Shown here: positions 1 through 12,900 of the stretch, piece after piece
Position numbering within the stretch: the first letter of the stretch is position 1
How the letters are laid out: the number at the start of each line of letters is the position of its first letter
Assembly (NCBI GenBank): GCA_027574665.1
Contig: CM050668.1
Span: 6,782,001 to 6,846,000, forward strand
DNA length: 64,000 nt
Source: Rhynochetos jubatus
Taxonomy: Eukaryota; Chordata; Aves; Eurypygiformes; Rhynochetidae
Direction of reading: 5' to 3'
Notes under the pieces: model-generated
Databases searched by the model: none
The model's input: the letters and a program-made list of their open reading frames with translations, nothing else
What the model was told of the DNA's origin: nothing
Translations under genes and position numbers: made by a program

Positions 1-700
1 CCCGCGCAGACGCGGCGCGTGGGAGCTGCCAGCAGGAGCGGGGGACCCGCTCCCGCGCGTGAACCCGTTCCCCGAACCGCGTGCGGCAGAGGCTGTCACC
101 TGGGCGCGCCGGCCGAGCGGGTTTGCAAGGCAAGCCGGAGGCGCATCCGCGGCACGCGTAGGCCCGGCCGCCTCACCAGCGCGAGCTCCTCAGAAGGGCT
201 GACCGACGCTTTTAGCTTAGCTTGCCAGGTGGGCGCTGCTCACGCTAGCCGTGTCGCTCACCGTGTCACTCAGGTTAGGGCCGTTCTCCCAGCCGTATTT
301 ACCTTCATTGCTGCTAAATGCTCTGCTGAACACAAATGTTTTAGCCACAGGAGCTCACACACACTCTCCACGTTCAAGGCACAGACAGTGAGTCCAGGAA
401 CAAGCTCCCCAAGCCCCAGCTCGATGCTTGCAACACTTGAGCCAGTACCAGAGCCAGCCGTACCCCCATGGGAGGTTCTGGCAGGGCACACAAAGCATCC
501 AGGCTTTAAAGGCGCAGTAAGTCAAAATACAAATGTTCTAGTATGTCAAACCCCCCCTTTTTAGTATCTCAAATATGTAGCTAGACGGTCTGCCGGAGAG
601 GGAAGTAAGGGAATGCAAAAGGTTTTGTCTAGAAATAGAAAGTGAGTGTGACAAGGACTGTCCGACACCAACCTCGTCTGCTGAAGGAAAAGTTCTGGGT
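1..700. other. CpG-rich left edge and unassigned sequence
   Basis: The first roughly 210 bases are GC-rich with many CpGs and look like the shoulder of a CpG island or a GC-rich exon of the next locus. The rest is ordinary sequence. A frame at 19-564 is open, but its protein is Arg/Pro/Ala-rich at first, matches no family I know and spans a sharp composition change. From human gene order, MNT would be expected, convergent, on this side, but I could not recognise it. Confidence 0.4.
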
Positions 701-709
701 TTAAAAGTC

Positions 710-843
710 TGGTACAAATCTCTCCGGTATTTATTTCGTTACATGGAAGATGCGATTAAAACACCAGTGCAAGAAGTGCTCCATCCGCCGGCTCACGGCG
801 AGGCCCACAGCGGCAGTCCGTCCGTCCGTCCGTGCGTCCCTCA
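710..843 (-). terminator. SGSM2: SGSM2 3'UTR with poly(A) signal
   Basis: A canonical AATAAA lies on the minus strand at 735-730, about 110 bases past the stop codon. Cleavage would be expected about 10-30 bases further on, near 700-720. No other AATAAA is visible on this strand down to position 1, so a short 3'UTR is the simplest reading; a longer form running out of the window cannot be excluded. Confidence 0.6.
815..840. repeat. GTCC tetranucleotide microsatellite in the 3'UTR
   Basis: Four GTCC units followed by one imperfect unit, starting three bases from the SGSM2 stop codon. It reads as GGAC repeats in the transcript. Confidence 0.85.
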
Positions 844-932
844 TCACTTGTTCTCAATCAGCGTCTGCACCTTGCAGACGAGGTCTCTGGCGATCCGCAG
901 AATTTCCTCGGCATTGTGATGCTCTGCCATTT
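844..932 (-). CDS. SGSM2: SGSM2 exon 24 (coding part), residues 1030-1058 and stop
   Basis: 89 nt, encoding [20 protein letters not shown], then VQTLIENK and TGA at 846-844. A second TGA follows at once. Acceptor TCTTTTAG. Matches the SGSM2 C-terminus, which ends in IENK. Confidence 0.95.
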
Positions 933-3900
933 CTAAAAGACACAGACAAACGTTCTTTTTTCCGCCCTAGCGCCGCTATTAACGTCGCATTAGCATTAAT
1001 TAATCGGTGTAACATTAGCACTGCGGGGGGCTAAGGTCTGTAGAACCGAAGAGAGAACAAGGGGATGAATCCCTCAGTGCCGCTGCTCCTGGCCTCGAGG
1101 TCTAATCCGCCTGGTGGGGGTTCTCTTGTTGCAGAAATCCCGGTGCCCTGCGAGGCCGGAGTGGGAGCAGCCCTCCCGGCATCTCCGAAACGTGAGGCTG
1201 AACTCAAGGTGGCCAAGAGGAACCGCTCCAGGCGGGCCTAGTGCCCGAGTGTCCGGGATGCGGGCGATAAATACAGTTACGGGGGCTTCTTGTACATGGA
1301 GCGACGTGCCCACACAGCTCCACATACAGACACCCGCAGCCTGAAGCGGGATCGGGAAGCAGGGACAGACCCGAATCCTCAGATCCACAATAGACACTGC
1401 ATCCAGCTCAGGCAAGTGCCGGGGTTTTTCTCTTTGGGTTTCTTTGGAGTGTTTTTTATTTGTTTTGGTGGTTTATTTTTTTTGAGGGAAGCTGTGGAAT
1501 AAGAGTGGCTGAGGCGAAACCAAATTTGGGGCTCCTGCAGCAGACGGCTGCAAGTCAGAGCGTTGGTAATTCAGCAAATTGGGGTGATCACACAAAATTG
1601 TTTCCAGACTTCTTAAAACTATCCTAGCAGGGAGCATTTCTTCAGGACTACCTCGCGTTCTGCAGCCGGCAAGAGCCCTAGCTTGCTTTGGCAGAACACT
1701 TTGGGGCATCCTGGTAAGCCACCAACCTTGGAAGCGGCTTGGGATGTTTTGCACGAGCCGCTGTTTGTATGGTTTGGCCTCAGCAGGGTCAAGCCCTGTA
1801 AGCAGAAACGACCCGGGCGATCCGAAAACCTGCTGCAGACTTGGGCAAAAAAAAAAAATCAAGCAAGGTTTTAGCACCTCCCACTAAACCAAGGGCAAAG
1901 AGCCACCGCGACAGATCTTTAGGAACTGAGCAGGGGCCTGTCTCGGCAGCCAGCACACTGCACGACCGCAGAGAGCCGGAGGAAGGCCGAAGGAGCAAGC
2001 TCTCGTTCCCTGCTTTTTATCAAACCGGCGCTCTTAAGAATGTCTCTTACCATTAAAAAACTTGATGATATCAGTGAAGTCCATGTTGTTATCACGGATA
2101 ATCTCTCGATAAACTTCCACAAGTGCTAAGGCAATGAAAAGGACAAAATGTTCTGAAGAGATGTGCTTTGCTGCCCAAATAACTTCCCACACTGTAAATA
2201 CATCCTCGTACAACAATTCTGAATGGGAATAAACATTACAAGAGCATCTGATTATTCAAACTGACCACGTCCCCCTCCCTAACTAACGTCTTACAGGCCT
2301 TACGCAGACATGAACAGTACGTGGTGGCTGCTCCCTTTCCTCTCCCCCTCCTCCTCCTGCCAACTCCCGTCACTCACTCGTGCAAGTTCGGCAACAGGAT
2401 CGGGTTTAAAGGGAAACGAAGAGCGAGCGTCGGTGCGCACAGCCCCAGGAAGAAGCCCGAACTGCAACAACTATGCGACAGCAGCACGGGCAGGCCCGTT
2501 TGCCCTAGGTCAGGCTACAGATCTGAATGCGTATCCAGGGCCCCCTTCTTGGCTTTGCAGTGGACCTATCAGGGCTAAAGCTGTGCTGGTTTTAATTGGC
2601 AACAATTAATTGCACAGCGGGCGTATGCCTACACACGCCTCCATTCAGGTATGAGGCGTGGACGCCTCCTTGTCTTGAACCCTGTAGGCTGGGCTTCTGC
2701 CCAGGCTGTGGCAGTGAGGGCCAGGGGCTGGGGTGTGGGGGCCAGGCCACTCTCCAGCAAGGAGTAGGTAGAGGGTTTACTATTCAGTTACGAATCACAG
2801 TTCCTCCCCCCTCACTGACAGCTGCTCATCGCAAATAGCTGATGGATGTGTATCGTCTCCCTCGGTCAGCTGTGCGCTCCAGGGTGTTTGAGAGGGACAG
2901 CTTTGGAGCCCTCTGTACCTCAAAGGAGCTGCTGACTCGCCCGGTAGCAGGACGGGTTGCTCGGTTATAAGCAACTGCGTCTGTTAGAGGGGGTGGGGGG
3001 GCGCAGGGATCCCAGGCTGCTCCTGCAGTACATAAAGTACTTCACTCAGCAAAGTACAACAGCTCTTGAGCTGTTGCTGAGCTGCTCCTTGTTATCAAGT
3101 GGATTAGAAAGGAGGTATCAAAGCTTACAAAGGAGCGTGATCCACTTGGGATCACCCTGAGCAAACAGGCCTTCGCACTGAGGAGAAGCCTGGCTCCAAG
3201 CACATCACCAGGAATTTACAGCACTCCTTCCCAAGCGCTGATGACATTCCAGGGCTAGTTCATCTCCGAGAGCTGCACTAGCTTTCCTAGCTACACACTC
3301 CCTTGGGAGCCTAGCTGCTACTCACCATCCAGACACTTAGAACAAACACAGCGCTGCTCAGAGTTGCACAACTCTAAACTATAGGCACAGGACATTATTA
3401 CCTCTTTTAAAGTCAAGCAGGAACCAGCGGTAGCAGAAGTAAAAGTGAGTGTAATCTCCATTCTGGTGCATCAATTCGAAAAGCTCCGAGTCTAGAATCT
3501 GAAATGGAAAACATCAGCTGTCAGTGTCTCGTCTGGAAGTAGCCAGGATCAAAGGTGTTGGAGCCTGGTGAAGAACTCCACGCTGCTCTGTATCACCCGA
3601 CCCTGTGGTTAGAGCAGCTGCCTAGCCCAGACATCCTCCTACTGCGTGTTTGCACAACGCCCGGGACGTGGGTGTCCTGACACTGCCGGGGTGAAGAGTT
3701 ACTGCTGTGCAGGCACGAGGTGCCAACAGCCCTTCTGCACTGTCGTGTTAAAGGTCTGAGCAGCAAGTTACAGCTCCTACTGGTTTTCTACAAGTGGCAA
3801 AGTTTCATCTTCCCACCCAACTCTACTCTCAGACTGCAACACGGGAGCTGGGGTGCAAAGACTGAAATCCATTTGAAATCCAAACGGTGGCTCATCCTGC

Positions 3901-6900
3901 GAGTTTTCACCCTTCTTTATGCTCATCTTGCTCAGGTGCCCGGCGCTGAGTGGCCCACAGAAGGCCCGTTCAGCAAGCATCCTGTGTGAACACAGGTATA
4001 GCTACAGTCTGTTTAAGTCTGTAAGAAATTAATTTGTGCCACAAATATCAGTGTTTTCGGTTCCAAAGAGCAGTGAAGACTAGATCATGCTGCTGTTCCT
4101 CACTGGCTCCAGCTGGAGCGGACGGAGCCGTGACTGGGAGTCATTACAGTGTGTAGCTGGTGTGCTGGAGGCAGAACTTTGGGAGGTTTGTTTTGTTTGC
4201 CAACTTAAGACGAACTGACTTGCTCTAGTACGCACTCTGCAGAGTGACAGCACGCGCTGTCCCCTGAGAAGCAGGAAATCAGATTGGGGCTGCGTAAAAC
4301 ATTCTTACCCTCCGAGCTCTGAAGTACCAGATGAGCAGGAACCCCAGCCCTTGGAGTTCTGCCCTTCACCGTGGCATCAAGCTAGTTCTGAGCCTCCACC
4401 ACAACCTCATCTTCTTGCAGATAAGACTGAGAGACTCACTTGGATTAGGGACCGCATGTTGGCAAAGTGTGTGTCCATAGCACCTCCGTTGGGGAAGTTC
4501 TGGCTCATCCTCTTCATCAGGTGGCTGAAGCAGCTGTAGGCCAGTTGATCTGCAGACACAGCGCAGAACACTCGGTGTTGCTAAGTGTGCGACTCCTCTG
4601 AACCAAAGTAACGGACTGCAGGACAAGGGCAAAGCAGGGCTTTCCCCTGCGCTGTTCCCTAACCCCAGCAGTACTTAGATGAAACAGAAGGCAGTACCTG
4701 ACTCTGGACCATTTTTACTAGTTGTGTTTCAAAAGAATCCAGCTTGCAGTCAGGTTTTCAGCTTCAGCAACTGCAAGAACACAGCTGCTTTCAAAATTTA
4801 CTAAAATTTCATCTCCAGGGCAGTGAGTGAACAAGGAATCCCCAGACACTAGTGGCAGCCATTCCCACAAGAGCCCCACGTGGAGAAAATGCACATCAGT
4901 AGCTGTGGGTTTGACGTTGCTGGTGAGCGAGCCCTGGTTAGCGCATACAACTTGTGAACCAGCGTTTCTAAAGAGACACCTCCCTAAAGATACCAACGTG
5001 TTCCAAAAAAACCCCTTCCTACCGTTGTCCAGTATAACCATCAAAGGAGCCAGGAGGTCGCACATGCCTTGAACATAACCAACTTCCAGGTGCTCCCACA
5101 CGTAACTGCAGAAAGAACACCGCGCAGGGGAGAACGGGGTTAAAAATCCTCTTCCTGCACCGTGGCCTCAAAAATTTGTCTTACACCTAAAATACAACTC
5201 CTTTTGGAAGTGTCTTGCTCTAGAGTGCTGTAAAAGGTATAGCTGGAAGTTCCAGAGTATTTCTCGCAGCCCTGAATTGTTTTCTGCTTGGATAGAGAGG
5301 ACCAAACCTTACACACATGGCTTGCACATCAACAGTTTGTAGGGAAAAAGCTAATAAAAGCTCAACAGTCCCTTGGGAAAAAACACCCAGATATTTAAAA
5401 AGTAGCTTGGTTTCCTTGGCTTTTGGTTTCTTTTTTCCCCGAGTGGAATCTTGGTGTCTGTTCCGAGTGTTAAAGTCTACAATGCTTTCTGCTTCTGAGT
5501 GTTTTAGCTTAACAGCCTTCATGGCAATTTGCATTCCTACAAGCGAAAGCTGGCCTTCCATTGATTCCAGCTGGTCTCAGCGGTCTAAGACGCTGTTTTG
5601 GTTCTGTTCTGACCTGAAGATGTAGTTTGTCTACTTAGTAGATGTCCCTCAACACTCAATCTGGGCCCCTCGCAGTTACTGACACCGTTACAGCACACCA
5701 GCACGTGGGTGTGTTACCCTCAGGAGCTGGAAACCAAAGCTAACAGTACATTTAGAGAACAGTTCAAGGTGACTGACAGGGTCAGTCTCTTAAAGTAGAG
5801 AAAGAATCTCAAGCTTGCATTCCAAGCTTGCATTCCAAGCTTGGGCGACCCGCCCTACCCATGCTCTCTAACCTACCATCCTTCTTCCTTCTTGCCAGTT
5901 TATGTTCATTAGTGAGAACTGTTATACAGACTATTGTTTTCACATTACTATACAGTTTATGGATTATGACAGAAATGGGAAAAGTAGTTCCATTTACAAG
6001 CTGCAGTACCTGCACATGACATTTCGGAGCTTCTCCAGGTTATCGGCAGTGAAATACCAGTAATTCCGATCGCACCTCTGGACGTCTTTGTCAATTCTGT
6101 GCAAATTTAAGGCAACAGTGTCCAATAACTCTATCTGGAGGAGAAAAGTTTTAGTTAGGTCTGCTGAGTTTAGAGCATTCCCAGGACTTGGTGCAGGTTC
6201 GCTCTGAGAATCAACAAACCAGAAATAGTCCAGTTATACTTTGGGCACATGAGAGAGCATGGAAATACACGATCACTGTCAAAAATCCCAGCTAAAACGC
6301 ATACGCTTTCACTGGTAAACGTTCCAAGCCTGTCCTGTTTCCAAAGGGTTATTGCTAGTTCAACAACTTCAGCAGAGAGAGACAAAAACTCAGCTACTGA
6401 TCAGTGGACAGCAATGCTAATAGAGATGGTGTGGTACAGTGTGAGTAAATGTGGGGTTTAGCTTGAATTAAATGACACTGAAATCTTTCAAGTCATGTGT
6501 CTTCCACACCCACACCCAGCCTCCTGAAATTCGTAGCTGCTAGACCTGTACCACATCCTTTTCCTTGCCCTCCCACTCAAAAAAAGACCCAATTTTTTTC
6601 TTGCCGTTTTATTTCCAATCTAGCTCAAAATCCAGATGAAAAGATTTGGATGCAAAAATCCTCGGCTACCATCCCACCACCTGTAGCTCTAGTTTGGGAT
6701 CGTCTCATTAAATCCTATCTGAAAAAGTACAGGTGTGTGCTAGAAAAGCAACGCCCTGCAGAGAGATGAGGATACTTATCTCGTGACCTACTGTGTAGGA
6801 CGCAGCGCAGACAGAGGCGACATCCATTAAATAATCCACCTGGGAACACAGCTGCTCTTCTGATACAGAATCCTGAGACTGCAGAACGACTGACTTGGCT

Positions 6901-9900
6901 TTCTGCATACGCGGTATGCCTGGATCAGTCCTTTCCAAGTCGGTGCTAGCTTCTTCTTCAGCCCCGTCTTCAAAGGAGCCGCTCTGCCCGTCATCGATAC
7001 TGGACAGGATGCCCGAGGCCACGGAGTAGTTCCTCGAGGATGGCAGCCCAGAGTCGGGGGAGTCAAACTCCACCGACTGTTGCTCTACGGCAGCTACTGC
7101 TGCTGGCGTGTCGGCAGACACCATGGTGAAAGTGGGGTCATCCTGAGCTTTGGAGTCCCGCTCTGCTGAGTCCGTTTCATCTACGGATATAAAGACCTGG
7201 AGGTGGGCAAGGGAGACAATATTCAGATCAAGGAGGGGAGAACAGAGAATGAAGAAACATTAATGTAGCAAACAAACCTCCAGCCACAAGAGAAATGACT
7301 GCATCAGGGAATAAGAGCACTGATTAATAGAGCTTCCCTGCAGGCAAGTAGTTGAGAGCTCCTCACTCAGTCTTTATGCTGCGAGTCTAGAAGTAATACC
7401 GATTTATCATTTTGTATCCATATCCTATGATGACATCTCCTCCTTTCATAATCTGGAATTAGAAATACCTTGGAAGGTATTCCCTTGCAGGGAAGCTTCC
7501 CCACCTGCAACACCAAAACCATCTGGTCGTTGCAAGGTATGTTTGAAGACGACCAGCACACCTCAGGCCTCCAGCTCAGCTACTGCTGTTTGAAGTCAAG
7601 ACAGGCCTTCAAATTCTTTTCACCGTGCAACCACTGTACCTCTTCTCTTGATAAAAACCTCTTTGTTGAACTAGTCAGTGCTCTTCTCTCCTGCCCTACT
7701 GAAGTCAGTTAGCTAACTGTTTGAAGTCTGCGTAAGTCGTGAATGCCCAGAGACACTTTTGGCACACACATGCCAGCTCTCCTGCCTGATACCGTGAAAA
7801 GAAACCTCCTTCTTGGTTACTCAAGGTGCAGAGAGGTTAACTCAGTCTGCCTTTCTACTGCTTAGCATCTCACCTTAGATTAACAAAGGTCCTCTCTCCG
7901 AAAATAAAATCACACCCAACCTGTCAATCAGGGACATGACAGAATCAAAAATATGCTGTAATAGCAGCCATCTTTTGCTCTGTGCTGGATTTGAATAAAG
8001 GACCTGCAAGTAAGAGATCTAGAAAGCTACTCCTCCACTGAGAGAATCTATAGCGGGTGAACCTTACAGCCCCTTAGGCAGGTTCTGCTTGAGAACAGCC
8101 CCAGACTACCCAAAACCCAGACCTGCTCTTAGCTCTAGTCTGGAGGCACTCCAGCTTCAGTTTCCACAGAGGATTCAAGTAGCCCCAGGCTGATGGAGCT
8201 GTGCTAACCTATGTCTCTGCTTCCCTAGGCTGTACCTCTGCAAACGCCAAGCCTCCCGCGCTGCCTGCACCATCCGGGTGAATGGGAGGGAGTACCTACA
8301 TCGTTGCTGATGGTGGAGTCCCTGTGAATCAGTCGCTGCACATGGCTGTCAATGCTGCTGCCCGACGAAAACTTGGCCAGCGTGGCAGAATGTGATTCCT
8401 TCTCTCGCTGCTTTACAATGACCTCACAAGCTTTCCACTCAGCCATGACCTTCTGATACCGCAGAGCAATGTCTTCATCCACCTGCAGACAGACAGACCG
8501 ACCCTGAAATGCTGGTTCGCCTTGAAAGATAGCATTAGCAATGAGCGGAAGCCAGGAGGGGGATGCCTAAAACACCTGTAATGTCTCAAACTGAAAGCCT
8601 GAAGGATCCTGAAGCCCCTTGCTAGAGCACCCAGCACTGTGACTGGAAAGCGCAATGACCGGAGTGGTAAGATGCTTCACATTTACTGCAGGGCATAACC
8701 TATCACCGTAGATGCTGGAAAAGATTTGTATAGGCATGTGTATATGCTATCAACAGCCCTTCATCACTGTTCGGGCAAGAACAAAAGATGGCACCAGCTT
8801 TCATGTGAAACCTCACACGGAAGTCAGAGGCAATCTGATGGGGCAATTGCTGCCTGTAACCGGAGTATTCCTGATTTCATTATGGCTCCTTGCCAGCTCC
8901 TCTATTCCAACGCTAACATAGCCCCTGCAGTGAATTCCAGGTCACAGGCTTATAGACATCCGCCTGTACAGAGTTAGATGCTGGAAGAGCCTCCTGAGCA
9001 GCAGAAATCCTGGCTCACACAGCCTACTCTGTGGCTGCACTGCACATGGCCAGATCCAACCACGCTGGTTCCCATAGCAATAAAACAGATTTTTGCCACT
9101 GCTGGCTTCCTCTGTCAAAAGACAGACACAGAACCCCCCTCTGAGCTAGTAAGGGACATGTAGTAATTTTACTACTCCGTCACAAGCTGAAGAGAAACCG
9201 CAATTGTGAGTTGGCTTCAGGCTCCGGACTCTGCTGGCCGGAGTAGCAGAGCCTCGTGCTAGGAGCCGCAGGCTATTTGTCACTCGAGGTAGCTGGCGAG
9301 GCATAAATCCTAAAACACAAGAGTTAGAGGGAGGCTGGAGGACAGCCGTGCTTGGGAGCGCCCAGTACTGGTGGATGACTGCAAAAGTATCAGCAGAAGG
9401 CAAAGATGATAAATCACTCGTGGTGACTTCAGTTAAGGACTCGCTAAGTTTCCTGTAAGTGCAAATGTTATGGCTGTTTTCATGTTATTCATTTAATAGA
9501 CTCTCATGCTAAGCTTTAGACGACAGCACATTTTTTGGAGGAGTTGGTTATTGCTGTTAGTTACTGCTGGTGTTGAGTAGCAATTTAGAATTCCGGGTGA
9601 GGTTGGGGCACCCCAGTCTTAGTCTGGTAGAAACTCAGGGAAAAAAATTTCCTATAGGAGCCTGGATTCTGCAGATCAGATCTTTTATACCTTGCAATGA
9701 TCTTTATGGATTTACTGTAATTCCCATCGTACAAATGCACTCAAGTGTTTACCTCTTCTTGCCACATCCCTTACGTTCTAGCTGTGTACATGCCTGTGAC
9801 CTTTGAAGCTGGGGCTAGAATCCATGAGTTGTGGCTCCAGATCTCCCACTCTAAAATCTAAGTATCTGGGTCCTTTTTTAAGTTCCAGACATACTTTCTA

Positions 9901-12900
9901 TTTCCACACATGGACCATAAATCTGATGGTTCATTTATATACCTGTGGAGAACAGAGACAGCAAAATGCAAGAAACCTCCAATTTCCTGTATTTCTTGAC
10001 AATTGTGTTTAAAAAAAGAATAATGAACGGAGCACCAAATGCAAACATAATAAATTCACGCTGCATCTGCAAGGGCTGCAGTTTAGCCAGGTCACTGCCG
10101 CTGAAGCTCGGCACCAAATTCACAGAAGTGTGTGCAAGGGCTTTCCCTTTTTCCACCAAGACAGAGTTAAGGAACCAGTCCACGTGCTGCTCTCGAAGGG
10201 CTGCTTTTTAAAACTTGTGCTGTACACTTGTGCTTGAACAAGTCCCGTGGTAGAACAGACATACTTTCCAGCAGGACTGTGGCAGCGTGTCAGCCTGGCT
10301 GGGTATCTGGACGTGCTTCTCTTCTGAGGCAGCTTGCCCGGCCTTCAGGAGATAAGGCAACCAGCAGGACTTGCTGCCCTCGGTGGTTTCTGATGTACTT
10401 AGTCTTCTGACGCTGATGTTCCGCTCAGCAGAACGTTCTTGATGTACGCACTACAGCCTAAATCTAAATACCTGCAAAGATGACTGGGTTCAGGGCGAGA
10501 ATCTGGATGTCACCCAGTTTGAACAGTTCAAGGGGTGTATTTCTCCATCTGTGTTCAGAACTGGTTTATAAAGATTAGTATGAGGGAAAACAAGTCAAAT
10601 TGCTGTAGCAATTTTTAGTAAGGAGAATGCTGCTTATAAAGTGCCCAAGATAGCTAATTTTTCCATGGCAAGGCTCTAGGTCAGGCTGCCCTTCGCATCT
10701 GCAGGTCCTCACAGGGATATATAAACTATCCCTTGGAATATAAAATAATGGGGAGTTAGCAAAGGCCAAATGTTTTGATACATAAACCACTCCTTATCCG
10801 TTTAATCCCGACAGGATCAGCTACTGCACGAGTGCTACCTTCCTGGTAATAACACTAACAGAAAAGCAGATTAAGGCGTTAGTTATATTCCAGGGCAACC
10901 CTCATTACTGTTCCAGGCAGTTCAGCAAACATTTGGGTTTAGTGTCAGTTAGCAGCAACGTTTTACCAACACACAGACCCAGGCCTTACCCACAGGGCAG
11001 TGCCCTGCTATAGTCCGGCGGCTCTGCGAGGAGAACATCCCTTTCCTCAACAGTCATGGCGTAAGCCTGGGGCAGTGTCGGGGTCTGTAACGGCAGAGCG
11101 GTGCTCCCACTGCACAGCAGCGCCAGGACTGCAGGAGACACAAGCCGTGGCACTACCCGATGTGAGCAGAGGCGGATGGAAGGCACGTAGGAGTACGGAA
11201 CTGGAGTATTGCTGTGTCTTCTCAGCACTCTGGCTTGCGACCACATCCAGTTTCTGTTCAGTATGTGTAGCTGGGAGAGGGCATGACTGACTGCCATTGT
11301 GCTCTCTCTGTTACCAGCCTGGTTTATTGTCAAGGCCCAGTAATTGCAACAAATGGAGGCACCCAAAGTCAAAAGTTGGTATTGCTATAAACATATTAAC
11401 GAAGGGAAATAATATAACTAAGAGACGGGCAAGCTGTGGTTTCATTAATGAAAACTGCATACTTAATGCCAAGTTTCAGACTGCGAAATAAGGCTGTGAC
11501 ATCACCTAGGCAATTATTCACTGATCACTGTTAGCAGCACGGGAGATATTAAAAGGAATAATGTCTCATCTGGAATTGCACCTTGTGTTTTACAGAGGCA
11601 CTCCTTATTTAAGTCTAGCAAAAGTATAATGAACATACAAATCAAACCTTCCTCTGGGTATTTTTAGCCTCTAGACAGTAACTCCAAGCTCACTTGAAAA
11701 GGTACATCTAGGCTGTTCACAGCTCCAGTAGGATTCCACACATGCAGCTGCAGTATTGTGTAGATAAAGTAGTTATTTCAAAGAGCATTTTGAAGTATAA
11801 CTCAGCCAACACACCATTTAAAAGAGGGATGACTCAAATTACTATCCAAATATCCATGTCTCCTCATTTTACAAGTGACAAATCTGTGAAAACAGGATTT
11901 GCTCAGAGCAAGGATATGTCACAGGCAGAGCCTGAATGCAGGTTTCCTGACTTCATTGAAGAACCCCCTTTTAGTGATTTTCAGACAAGATAACGTGATA
12001 TCATAATCCCTGTACTAACGTGTGTCACTCATGTTTTCAGTAGCATTTTTCCCTGAGGAATATTACACAATAATAAAGACGAACACTCGCTGTTCAGAAA
12101 ACAAAACCTATCCTGCAAACGTAATGCCAAGCCCCGGAAATCTGTGCTTACCTGGTCCATTTCCTTTTTGGCCATGCCGAATTTATAGTGACCTAACAAG
12201 AACGGCCAGACTTCCTTCCGAATCTCATGCTGAACCCCACCGTAGTAAACTCTTCGTAGTAATTCCAGTTCCTTGTAATTCTGCAGCAGTCAGAAGAAAG
12301 AGGTATTGAAGGCAGTACATCTTCATTGTCCTCAGGCACGCTCATATACACTTAATACCAAGTATAAAGGCAGTGAAGCGCGTGGACGGCACAAACTTTG
12401 CAACTTGATGCGCAGCTTTAGGCCCCCAGCTCAAACCCGGTCTAATACAAGTTGCCATGCCTCCCACAGAGTAATCTAACTTTTAAGAGACTAGCGGAGT
12501 CATGCGATCAGTTTGAAGTTAACTGGTACCTCTGCCATCACCAGAGATGCAAGCCTAAAAAGCTCTTTTAAGAATCGACTCACTTTCACTAGAAAGAGAA
12601 GTAATCCTACGAAGACTAGAAAACACCCTGAGTGCTTCCCGGGGTCAGCCCTAAGGGACACCACGCTCACCGCAGCAGTGCGCGGGAGCTAGTTTAACCA
12701 CGAAGGCATTGTGTTCCCTACCTTCTTGTCCTTCTGATACTTGCTCCAGACCTCTTTAGTTAGGCCTCCCGCAGCGCTGGACGGTTTGTCGGGTGGGATG
12801 ATAGTGTGGTTCACGAGGGCAGACAGATGCGTTCGCACCGTTGACAGGTGGCGGCAGTAGGCAAGCCCTGTGGGTGGGCGGAAGGTAGACTCCTATGAAC

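Noticed and set aside
19-564. 181-codon plus-strand open frame at the left edge
   Set aside because: Composition changes sharply within it (CpG-rich then AT-rich) and the protein resembles no family I know.
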